The position numbers were made by a program, and so were the translations under genes. A DNA stretch of 64,000 bases from Tritrichomonas musculus (lineage: Eukaryota; Parabasalia; Tritrichomonadida; Tritrichomonadidae), in NCBI GenBank assembly GCA_039105265.1, contig JAPFFF010000047.1, positions 62,001-126,000 on the forward strand. The letters run 5' to 3'. The notes beneath the pieces were generated by a model that saw only the letters and a list, made by a program, of their open reading frames with translations, did no database searches and was not told the origin of the DNA. Below are positions 40,048 to 49,702 of this stretch, piece by piece (position 1 is the stretch's first letter; each line of letters opens with the position of its first letter).

Positions 40048-40514
40048 ATGCCGAGACAGAAAAATTTTAAAGATAAGTGGGCTCAAAATATAAAATATCA
40101 TCAAAATATTCATAGAAATGTAGGTACCTCGCCTATTCCTCAACAAAAAAATGATATTGGAACAAAAAAGAACGATTTTATAGATTTTAACATGAAAACT
40201 CTTGTTTTTCTACATTAACATCAGGTTTTTCATTTGTTTCAGCTTTTACTTTTCTCGTTTTAATGACTGGATACATAATATACAAGAAAAATTTCAACAA
40301 AGCTCTGAAAGAATTAGAAATAACTATAAACTATGAACTTATAAAACAATTGAAACAAAATCAAGAAGAAGAACAACTAAATATTATAGTTGTTTTCGAT
40401 GGAGCCTGGAACCACGTATGTGGGTGGTCCTGCTGCATCGTTACTATGGATGTTATTAAAACTAAAAAAAATAATAGATATAGCAATAATCGAAAAATCA
40501 AAGTAATAAGTTAA
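40048..40514 (+). pseudogene. Possible membrane-protein relic
   Basis: ATG 40048 opens a 56-codon polar frame (MPRQKNFKDKWAQNIKYHQ). A second frame from about 40205 gives a membrane segment (GFSFVSAFTFLVLMTGYIIY) followed by a Lys/Glu-rich helix to about 40380, then non-protein-like sequence. One frameshift at about 40200 would link them. The segment-plus-coil pattern is like the tail of a trichomonad surface protein, but no family is recognised. Confidence 0.25.
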
Positions 40515-41220
40515 AGATAATTCAGATTTATCGTCTAAATCCTTAGAATCCGAAGGATTAAAAACTATCACAAAAGTGGAAGAACGATAAAAGAATAAAT
40601 GGATATGAACACGACAATGATGGAACCACTCGTAAAATATTCATTAGATGGAAGATTATCGAATATCTCGATTATGGTCATTCAATCAAAAGCTGTTTCT
40701 CTGCTTGTTAAACATTGTGACTCTAACATTTTAATAAAAGATTGGTGAAAAAAGTAATAAGTGCAATCTATCTTTCATCTTAGTTAATTAATTATTCTCA
40801 AAAATGATATTAGGAATGAAATCTAAAATTGTTTTAATTTGTTCAATATCAATAAAACAATGGGAATCGAATTCCTTATTGATATTCTTTCTTTCCATCC
40901 TCTTTTCTGGCATCAGCCTTTACTTAATCTTTCATTTGATCTTCTTCTGTCTGAATTTCTTCGATATAATAGGAATCGAACTGGGAATCGTCTGTATCAG
41001 CCCAATCTTGAACCTGGCTCATAATTGCTCTTCTTAGTAGAATTTTTCTTTCAAAGAAAAATTCTGTTTTATCTTTCTAATATCATAAAATATCATTTAT
41101 TAGAATTTTTTTTGATGAACATTTTTCTATATAATACTTCAAGGGATAGGTAAGAAATGATCATAATAGCAACACAATAAACTTATAAATTTAGTTTTAT
41201 AATATTAAATATCCCAATTA

Positions 41221-41252
<32 letters not shown>

Positions 41253-41893
41253 GATTTTTACAGAAAATATATAAACCAAAAACCAAAAACAGAGATGCAG
41301 TACAAGATAATATGCAAGCAAAATAAGCAGTATTTTCAAAATTATTACTCGAAGAAGAAATAATTCGCATTTTTTTGAGCCATGTTGGATATTTCTTGTT
41401 CTCAAATTATTTTTACTAGCACAAAAAATGTAGTTCTTTATACATCCTTTGCGAAAAGTTTATAACTAAAAATAGAATCGATCTTGATTTTTTGTAAGCC
41501 TAACTATTCATGCCAAATGTATTCATGTTATTTTTGTTAGTAAATCATTATATATTTTTGAGATTTCTAAAATTTTTATAAAGTAAAAAAGAACTCTCAA
41601 AAAGTTTAAAAAACTGTAGGATTGTTACATATCATTTTCTTTATAATAAAAGATGAAATTTTTGCTTTTTTTTTTTCAAAAAAATATCCTTCTAAAATAA
41701 ATTTAATATAAAAATGCTATATAGTGAAAAATTATTATTACTCTCTTTATTTGTTTATTGATTAAAGTTTTTTCTTGCATTTACAACTTTTTATAGTCGT
41801 TTATATTATTATTATTTTTATAATCGACTATTTTTTCCTTACTTTTATGAAAAAATCAAATATTTTTTGCTGAAAAATAAAATGGGTCCCGAC
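40515..41893. other. AT-rich DNA with coding-like traces
   Basis: Between 40850 and 41037 the minus strand carries a short acidic frame (SQVQDWADTDDSQFDSYYIE) that may be a gene remnant. A T run of more than 25 bases lies near 41230. No gene can be supported. Confidence 0.35.
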
Positions 41894-42784
41894 CAGGGAT
41901 GTGAAAAGGGCCGCCCGGGCAAGCTCGGGCAGAATGTCACTTTTTTGCCCGGGCAAAATTTACGGGCAGAAGATTTGCCCGAACTTTCTTTTTTTTAAGT
42001 CACATTTCATTTGCCCGGGCAGAAAAGTGACATTGTCCGCCTTTGCCCGTCTTTGCTCTTAGAAAACATAAGAATATTAAACTAATATTATTAAAATAAA
42101 TTATTATAATTGCTTTAAAATTAAAAAAAATATGAATATTAAAAATTTAAATGAAAATGAAATTTTTTATAAAATATCAATCAAAAAAACAATAGAATTA
42201 TCTTATTTTTAAATAACATTTCATTGTCACTTTTAATCTCGGGCAATCGCCCGAGCAAAATTCACGGGCAAAGACGGGCAATGCCACTTTTTTTGAGAAC
42301 GGGCAAGACGGGCACGGGCACTGCCCGTAGCCCTTCATTTTTACGGGCAATTTGAAAAATAACGCGATGATTATTTTTGTATTTTTACCAATGGGCAAAT
42401 GAGTAAGATTACTAGTGGTAATTTTGATAAAAATATTCTACCCACAGAAATCGTCAAAAGCTATATCGATATCATCAATGAGGAGTTCGGTGGGGGTATC
42501 TCGACTAGCAACCAATATGTTGGACAGCTGAGAACTCATTTGTAGCTCACACTGGTTTTGATACGATCATAAGCTCGAGGAATCCCATTTTGATACATTC
42601 GTCAGACGACTGAGACTTACACGTGTTGAGCAGGAGCGTCTCCAGAAATTGGGATTGGAACATGCTGAACGTTTACTGAATAGCAAGATTACTACTAAGA
42701 ATTTTGCTAGAAATATTCAAGCCACAAATACTGTTGGAGATTATATCGATATCGCCAATGAGGAGTTCGATGGCATCATCCCTG
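41894..42784. mobile_element. Candidate hAT-type element with GC-rich CCCGGGC sub-terminal repeats
   Basis: CAGGGATG at 41894-41901 is inverted as CATCCCTG at 42777-42784. Each is flanked by an 8-mer differing in one base (GTCCCGAC 41886-41893, GCCCCGAC 42785-42792), the duplication length of hAT elements. At 41905-42360 there are about a dozen GGGCA/TGCCC words in both orientations (GCCCGGGCAA, ACGGGCA), a style of sub-terminal repeat known in hAT MITEs. The right boundary is uncertain, since it falls in a duplicated coding-like stretch; the element may end nearer 42360. Confidence 0.45.
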
Positions 42785-42837
42785 GCCCCGACTCAATATG
42801 CTGGGACTTTTTGGGACTTAATAGGTTTTTTATTTAA
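42399..42837 (+). pseudogene. Duplicated coding-like fragment of unknown family
   Basis: Two copies of a 40-residue motif lie in tandem: SKITSGNFDKNILPTEIVKS then YIDIINEEFGGGI at 42402-42509, and SKITTKNFARNIQATNTVGD then YIDIANEEFDGII at about 42676-42782. Between them is a frame with FVRRLRLTRVEQERLQKL then GLEHAERLL. Breaks separate the parts. The second copy ends at a stop near 42837. The base composition is less AT-biased than the surroundings. No family is recognised; it could be part of a mobile-element gene. Confidence 0.35.
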
Positions 42838-42839
42838 TC

Positions 42840-44192
42840 ATATTATGATATGTTTAATTATATAAGATTATCTTTAATTACACCGATACGATTATTAAAT
42901 ATTTATTTATAATTAAAGATAATCATATTTTAATCTTAAAATATAAAATTGAAAGGAATATCATTCAAAATTTTGAGAGAAATATAGTATTTATCATTCT
43001 ATTTGAAACTTCTAAAAACTCATTTAAAACGAATTAACAATATTATAGTTGCTCTAATTGTCTGGAAATAAATGGATATTGAGTATTTTTTTCAAAACAT
43101 CGAAATGAATTATTATATATGGTCCATTTTACTTAAATTTTCTACATTAAATATGAAAATTAAAAATAATTGGTATTGATATTTTATTATTATGCATTTT
43201 TAAAGTGAAATTTTCTTTTTTTTGGAGGTTTTCGTATATAGAATAAACTTTAAAATTAACTTTTTGAGAATATTATTTCAAAAAAAAAAAATTAAGTTTA
43301 TATAGACCATATTAAGGTTGAACAAAAGCAGTATATTTTATCATATTATAATATAATAAAATATATGATGATAAAAAATTTATTTACTAAATATAATGGT
43401 AAAATTGACGTATGATATAAAAATAAACTAATTTTTCTTTTTGAATGAAAATTTTACAATTTGATAAGTTTAGAAAAAAAATGATGTTTTGTATAAATAT
43501 TATAGCAAATATGAGGAAAATCCAATTTAAAATATAAGATATATTTTTTAGTTAATTTATTAAATTGAATTTATTTTTTATGAAATATTTGAATCATCAG
43601 AAAATTGAGATCAATTCTATGAAATTATTATATGCTTCAGAATATTGAGCATTTTTTTAAGAAATAATTGTGAGATTGTAAGATATAAACAATTGTAAAA
43701 TTGTGAGAAAATAAAGATTTCTGAAAAGTAAAAATATGTAAAGTATTCAAAGAAAAAATCTATCCAAAATAAAGTCCCCAGCGTCGGAATTTTTGATTTT
43801 TTAAAATAAATCTTTTTAAAATCAAAAAATATGGCCAATTTTTCAAATTTTAACTCAGGTTGAAAAGATTAGCTGAGTGATTATTTATGAAATTATCTCT
43901 ACTTTTAGCAAGATATACAATAATTTAAATATATTATATAATGATATTATTAATTTTATGAATATTTAATAAAAAAAATTAAAATTTATAATGATATATT
44001 TCGCAAAATATGTATTTTCGTTGTCACTTTTTGAATACTACAAAATTGAATGAATACCTTAATAAGGCCTGTTTATATCTTAATATTAAATCGCTATAAT
44101 TTAGAATAAAAAAATGAAAATATAATAAGATAGATTTATTTTAAAATGAAAAAATACGTTATTTCAAGTCTGAACCCATCTGAAAAATACCA
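42840..44192. other. AT-rich intergenic DNA, about 1.35 kb
   Basis: No supported gene. A short hairpin (TTTTTGATTTT.. inverted) sits near 43790-43830. Otherwise nothing. Confidence 0.5.
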
Positions 44193-44194
44193 TA

Positions 44195-45025
44195 GGTGTG
44201 CTAAAATTTTGTAAAGTGTCAAAATAAAGTACTCAAATCATTTTTTACGGTCAAATGCCACCATAATGATATATTATTAATGTTTTATCGCATATATACT
44301 ATTTTTTAAATAATAAATCTTGATTTACCATACATTTTTGAGATATTTTTAATTATTTTTAGACAATTTTTTAAATGCATTTTTGGTCGGAAATAGGATT
44401 TTTCTATGATTATTTTGTCGCTGCTATTTATAGAAAGATAACTAAAAAACATGATGAAAGCCACTGAAGATGGCAAAGAATGCAAAGAATTTAAGAAAAA
44501 AATATGAATAATAAGCTAATACATCATTTTTGATGAACTAGCAGAAAAAATCGAAGTTTATGAAAATTTTATGCAAAATATCAGATAAAAATATGATATT
44601 ATCCATAAACTTGCATATTATGAAGTATATTAATAATAAATATAAATAACATACATGATTTGAATTTCAAAAAGAAAATTATGAATTATGATATAATGCA
44701 TAGGTCATAAAAGAAACCAAAATGGAAGAATTTAATATATTTTTCCCCAATTTCACCGAGTATGCTTAAAATAAGTAAAAAATTATCCGCCAAATATTCA
44801 ATTGAAACTTTCTAAGAATAATTCAAATTTTAAAATTTTGAATTAAAGTTTACATTCAAAAAATTATCGGATGAAAAATATATAATATCTTAAAAATGTA
44901 TGGTAAAAATTATTTAAAAATTATAAATATAAATATAATTAGAAATATAAAGGTTTATAATTAAAATTCATACCAATCCTCCGTAAAATTTAAATTTCTG
45001 ACACTTTACAAAATTTTAGCACACC
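44195..45025. mobile_element. Tc1/mariner-type MITE with perfect 27-bp inverted ends
   Basis: The ends begin GGTGTGCTAAAATTTT and are identical over 27 bp (44195-44221 and complement of 44999-45025). TA flanks both (44193-44194 and 45026-45027), the Tc1/mariner target duplication. The 831-bp interior is AT-rich without a transposase frame. A second inverted match lies deeper inside (ACCATACATTTTT near 44327 and its complement near 44900), so the element can fold back over more than its ends. Perfect ends suggest a young insertion. Confidence 0.8.
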
Positions 45026-45027
45026 TA

Positions 45028-45466
45028 TAAAATACCAAAATCTATAATAGAAAAATTCAGACATAAAAATGATCGTCTCATTCAATTGTTAAAATCATAA
45101 CAAATAGTTTTATTTTTTCAATAGATATAAAATTTTTTATTTGATATTGCTAATGTTAAATTTCAAGGAAATTCACGGATTTCTCCCAAATAATGAAACA
45201 TGACAAGATGATAAAAGTTCATTTTTTAACAAAATTGAGATAATGAGTAATAGCAATTGAATGCTTTACAATAAATCCAATTTTATATTTGAACTATCAT
45301 ATCCTGTTTATTTATTCTTTTTTAAATATGTTTTTCAAAAATAAATAATATTTTAAAATAATTAATAAAATATAATAGAAAATATTAAGTATTTACTATA
45401 AAAATATTCGAAATATAACCATAATAATGTTTTATTTAAATTTTAAAAAATTTATAATTTGCTTAG
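45028..45466. other. AT-rich intergenic DNA
   Basis: Nothing recognised before the kinase gene. Confidence 0.5.
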
Positions 45467-46708
45467 ATGACACATGTTAATATTTTGGTTAATATCAACA
45501 AATTTGAACCAATTGAAGCTTTAGCTGAGGGTGGATTTGGTGATGTTTATAAAGTTAGAGATAAAGACTCTGGTGAAATTTATGCAGCCAAGATTTCAAA
45601 ATTTCCAGTCAACCAAGACTTCAAAGATGATGAAATAACTTTTTTACTTTTTCGCGAAGTTAATTTATTAGCTGCCCTGAATCATCCTTCAGTTATTAAA
45701 TTTATTGCATATTGCTCGACTGATTTTGATAGAGAACCCAATCCGACAATTATCACTCAATTTGCACCTAGAGGATCACTTCAAGATATTATAGAGAATT
45801 CTTGCAATCAACAAGATTCTCTCTGGGATGATACCAAAAAACTAATTAATATTTATGGAATTGCATCAGGTATGATGTATTTGCATTCACATGATATCAT
45901 ACACCGAGATTTAAAACCTGCAAATATACTAATGGATGAAAAACTGCAACCAAAAATTTCTGATTTTGGAATTTCAAAAATCTCAAATTTTACAGAAAGT
46001 TTCGATATTGGCGATGTTTCTACCATACCAAATAAAGGAACAGAAGTATACAAGCCTCCTGAAGTGCATTATGGTGAAGAATTTACCAAAGCTAGCGATG
46101 TTTATGCATACGGATTAATTGTATATCAAATTATGGAGAATAAACCAAATATCATTAAAAAAAATGATTATAAAGCATTGGTCAATATGGCTTTCAAAAA
46201 AGATCGTCCACAATTTAGTCAGCAGATTCCCGAACCATATAAAAACCTTATCGAAAAATGTTGGGATCATAATCCAAAAAACAGACCCACTTTCGAAGAA
46301 ATTACTAAAGAATTAAAGAAATGCGTGTATATAACTGATAATGTTGATGAAGATGCTTTTTGTAATTATATTGAATCACTTGAAGAGCATTCTGATAGTT
46401 TTAATCTTTTTAGGCGATCAATTAAATTCGACGAATTCATCCAAGGGAGAATAAAGACAAGAAAACGGAGTAATGCCATAATTACTCCTAAAAAACCTTT
46501 TAATCTTCTTCAGAAAATTGCATCACAAAACGAATGCCCGAATGATATGATAGGATTCAGAAACAAAGACGAATTTAAATTAGATGAATTATATATTGAG
46601 ATAGATGCAGATGACACTGATTCTCAAAAGAGGTTATCAAGAAAAAGAGGATATAATGTGACAGAAGCTCCGAAAGATCTTTTTGGAAAAGTTGAAGGAC
46701 AAAGTTAA
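45467..46708 (+). CDS. TKL-type protein kinase
   Basis: The 413-residue protein has a complete kinase domain at residues 13-287: glycine loop AEGGFGDVYK (20-29), ATP lysine in AAKISK (Lys42), HRDLKPAN (146-153) and SDFGIS with DFG at 166-168. The activation segment has PPEV in place of APE, and RPTFEEI marks the end. All catalytic residues are present. The C-terminal 125 residues are polar and match the region after the kinase domain in the gene at 55209 (CNYIESLEEHSDSFNLFRRS versus YDYVDFIDNYKTTFDFSKRA), so the two are paralogues; this one lacks the NQ, Sel1 and LRR parts. Substrates are unknown; location is probably cytosolic. Confidence 0.9.
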   Translation: MTHVNILVNINKFEPIEALAEGGFGDVYKVRDKDSGEIYAAKISKFPVNQDFKDDEITFLLFREVNLLAALNHPSVIKFIAYCSTDFDREPNPTIITQFAPRGSLQDIIENSCNQQDSLWDDTKKLINIYGIASGMMYLHSHDIIHRDLKPANILMDEKLQPKISDFGISKISNFTESFDIGDVSTIPNKGTEVYKPPEVHYGEEFTKASDVYAYGLIVYQIMENKPNIIKKNDYKALVNMAFKKDRPQFSQQIPEPYKNLIEKCWDHNPKNRPTFEEITKELKKCVYITDNVDEDAFCNYIESLEEHSDSFNLFRRSIKFDEFIQGRIKTRKRSNAIITPKKPFNLLQKIASQNECPNDMIGFRNKDEFKLDELYIEIDADDTDSQKRLSRKRGYNVTEAPKDLFGKVEGQS

Positions 46709-47028
46709 AAATGTTTGATATATAAAAGAAATATTTTTATACTTTTTTTTTTTTTTATTTTTTTAAAAATTTTCCAGACTTAGTGAGTCGAACTCTAAAC
46801 CCCAAGATTTCAAATATAAAATGTCTTCATTTTTTCCTCTTTATTAGCAAGAAAAATATAATATTATATCATATATATCATTAAAAAAAACTTTTGCTTA
46901 AATGTATAGAAAGCAGCATTACATAACATTATTAATAAATCATATCAAAATAATTTTTTTTTTATAAAGTTGATTATCTTTTTATAATATTGAACTAATT
47001 TTATTATTACTTTAAAAATAGTAAACTT
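46709..47028. other. Intergenic DNA between convergent genes
   Basis: A minus-strand T-arm-like stretch (GAGTTCGACTC near 46783-46793) was noted but is too weak to call a tRNA relic. The rest is AT-rich. Confidence 0.4.
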
Positions 47029-48330
47029 TTATAATATCAAATTTCCGAAAAATTCAATTGAATTGAGAGCGAGACTGTAAGTCCCGATCCAATTTGGACC
47101 TATCTCCTTCATTCTGATGTACCTAAATTCATTCGGCATTTTATTTCTAACGTGGAACTTGTGAACGTAAGATATTCCATTCAAGCTTGCACACTCGCTC
47201 TGCTGGTCGATGACTTCCCAGCTTTCATTGTCGTTTGAGCCCTCAATGACCCAATTTTTTGGGTGCTCGCTGTTTGTGCTCCAGCTTCCAGATCTGATCA
47301 CGTAATCAGTCAAGTTTATTTTCCTGTTTTTGAAGTCGAAGCAGATCCAGCTGTTTTGCGCGTTCAAGGAGTGAAAACTTTTGTCACAATCATCGAACAA
47401 AACTACGTTAATTGGCCTATAAAACTCGTCAAAAAATGAAGAGGAAGTTATTTCAATTTCACTATTTAAACTTTTTGAGACAGTTTTCAAAAATTCAATG
47501 ATGCCATTGAAAAGATCGTCATCTCTAGGGGAAATCGTTACTTCACCTTTACTTTTACCAACGTATCGTTCCATTGAAAAAGTGGATATTTTCAGAGTAT
47601 TTTGTTTGAGACGATTTGAAATGGATTTCCAAGTCGACGCCGTCATATCGTTGAAGTCGAAAACCTCAATGAATTCACTCACCATCTCAATTGAAACATT
47701 CTCAAAATAAACGGTTTCATACAAAATTGAATACTCAGAATTTTGAGAGTAAAGTTCGTTAATGAATTCTAACAATTGGTTTTCTGAATTCAATTGCACT
47801 TTTGAATTGGAAATGACGGTTACTAGTTTATCAATAGAAAGACTGATCAATTCTTCCTTGCATTCTTCAATCAGTTCGTATAAATGTGATGAAATAAAGT
47901 CAATTTCTTCTTGAAAACGGTTAGAATTGTATAGCGGACTTTTTTCGTGCAATTTTAATAGAGAAAAAACATTGTATATCGTGATTTCAGAAATGTCTGG
48001 TTGTATAATTTCAATGGATTCATTTTTAAGTATTTGAATTACTTCTGAAATAAATGGGATTTCATCTTGCGGAACATCATTTAGATCAAAATTGAGAAGA
48101 TTAAGAATATGTGAAAAATTACCTTTTTGATTGGTATTAATCGATAACTTATTATAAGTTGGATCTGATTTGTGTGTTTTGCTAATAATTGGAGATAATA
48201 AATCTGCTATTAAATAACTTGTATTGTATTTTTCACCATTGACTATAAAAGTAAAATCATCACCATAATTTTGCAGCGGAACATCTAAAATACAAGACGA
48301 CTTTAAAAATAATGTACTTGTTTCACACAT
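47029..48330 (-). CDS. BTB/BACK-like protein with C-terminal F5/8 type C (discoidin) domain
   Basis: The 433-residue protein begins with a BTB-like region (FTFIVNGEKYNTSYLIADLL then SPIISKTH), followed by a helical BACK-like middle part (about 100-240). It ends with an F5/8C/discoidin domain at about 290-430: SWICFDFKNRKINLTDYVIR, NWVIEGSNDNESWEVID, FRYIRMKEIG and SLALNSIEFFG are the typical strands. This layout is a large trichomonad family related in order to BTBD9-type proteins. BTB proteins usually bridge cullin-3 ligases, but no direct evidence exists here. There is no signal peptide, so the discoidin-like domain acts inside the cell. The start is the only suitable ATG (48330). Confidence 0.85.
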   Translation of the reverse strand: MCETSTLFLKSSCILDVPLQNYGDDFTFIVNGEKYNTSYLIADLLSPIISKTHKSDPTYNKLSINTNQKGNFSHILNLLNFDLNDVPQDEIPFISEVIQILKNESIEIIQPDISEITIYNVFSLLKLHEKSPLYNSNRFQEEIDFISSHLYELIEECKEELISLSIDKLVTVISNSKVQLNSENQLLEFINELYSQNSEYSILYETVYFENVSIEMVSEFIEVFDFNDMTASTWKSISNRLKQNTLKISTFSMERYVGKSKGEVTISPRDDDLFNGIIEFLKTVSKSLNSEIEITSSSFFDEFYRPINVVLFDDCDKSFHSLNAQNSWICFDFKNRKINLTDYVIRSGSWSTNSEHPKNWVIEGSNDNESWEVIDQQSECASLNGISYVHKFHVRNKMPNEFRYIRMKEIGPNWIGTYSLALNSIEFFGNLIL

Positions 48331-48479
48331 ATGCTAAAATGACATGTGAAATAAAATTTTGATATGAAAATTTTGATTTCACTCACTTTAATGATCAAAA
48401 ACCTGAGCTTTTATTAAAAGAGACATAAAAGGAAAATCAAAAGAAAACAATCATATAATCAATTTTGTTATTTTTGAGC

Positions 48480-49160
48480 TTTCTTTTGAAAAAGCATCAA
48501 AAAATAATGACATCGAAGTAATTTATTACGTGTTGTTAAAAGTACGAAAAATAAACAATAGTCTATTTCAAGAAATAAATAAAATAAGCCAAATTTTAAT
48601 TCCATTATCTGTAACCAAAATTGAAGAAAATGCATCAAATGGATTTAAATCATTAACTCAAACAGTAATTCCATTTTCTGTAACTTAAATTGGAGAATAT
48701 ACTTTTTCTAAATGCTCATCATTAAAACAAATCATAATTCCATCATCTGTAACTAAAATTTGTGATTACATTTTCAAAGAATGTTCATCTTTGACACAAA
48801 TTTCATTTAAAATTCCATCATTTATAACAATAATTGGCAAAAATTCAACCAAAGAATGTTCATCAATGATACAAATCATAATTCTATTATCGGTAAATGA
48901 AATTTGGAGATTTTACTTCCAATTCTTGCTCATTATTAACTCAAATTTTCTTTTGCGATTTTATCACCTGCAACTTTAATCGGATGATACACTTTCACTG
49001 GTTACTCATCATTAATCCAAATCGCGATTCCATCATTTGTAACTGAAATTAATTTCCATTGATGTTTATAATTAACACAAATATAATTTACAAGTATATC
49101 ATTCGTTTCAAAAATTATCAGGAGTGCTTTCAGCAATTGTGCTTCATTAGAATTTAAATA
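48480..49160 (+). pseudogene. BspA-like LRR relic
   Basis: Plus-strand pieces keep the 23-residue BspA pattern in shifting frames: SLTQTVIPFSVT, IGEYTFSKCSSLKQIIIPSS, ICDYIFKECSSLTQIS, IGKNSTKECSSMIQII. Stop codons and frame shifts are frequent (at least five breaks), and the conserved Cys-Ser-Ser-Leu words are eroding towards the 3' end. No start codon or N-terminal region is preserved. Confidence 0.75.
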
Positions 49161-49702
49161 ACTGAAAATGGACTGATTCTGGCTTTTAACATGTCTAATA
49201 AAAACTTATTGTTGCTATTAAGGTGTTTACTGCAGTTGAACAGAAACATTTATCATCCAAAAAAAAAAATAATTTATCCTAAACTTATATGAATTTTTCA
49301 ATTCAGGATCAAAAAGTAATAAAAATATCTATCCAGTTTTTCTCCACTATTAACAACAATAATAATATTTTTTAAAAAATTGATCACAAAATTTAAATAA
49401 ATTAATCAAATTATATTTTCATTATCCATTAATCTATTATATAATAAAAAACAAAATATCTCCTTTTTTGATTAAAAACTTCAAAAGATATATAATAAAA
49501 AACAAAAAATGTCAAAACCGTCATTTTTTCAAAGGCGCCTATCAAAAAGTTCACCACCCTCTCAAAAAATTCTTTGAGTTTAGGTCACAAAAAATATATC
49601 AAAATGATCGCCACTTTTTTTCCAGTCCAATGGTCCGGGAACCGGCGACCGAGAACAAAAAGAAAAAAGTTTAAAGCCATTTTTTTACTTAAAAACTGAA
49701 AA
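49161..49702. other. Intergenic DNA, with a GC-richer patch
   Basis: AT-rich except 49540-49660, which has unusual GC-rich words such as AATGGTCCGGGAACCGGCGA. The patch may belong to the 3' flank of the RCC1-kinase gene, which is itself GC-richer than its neighbours. Confidence 0.4.

Noticed and set aside
46779-46812. tRNA-like T-arm (GAGTTCGACTC) on the minus strand
   Set aside because: Stem pairing is imperfect and no acceptor or anticodon arm could be found.
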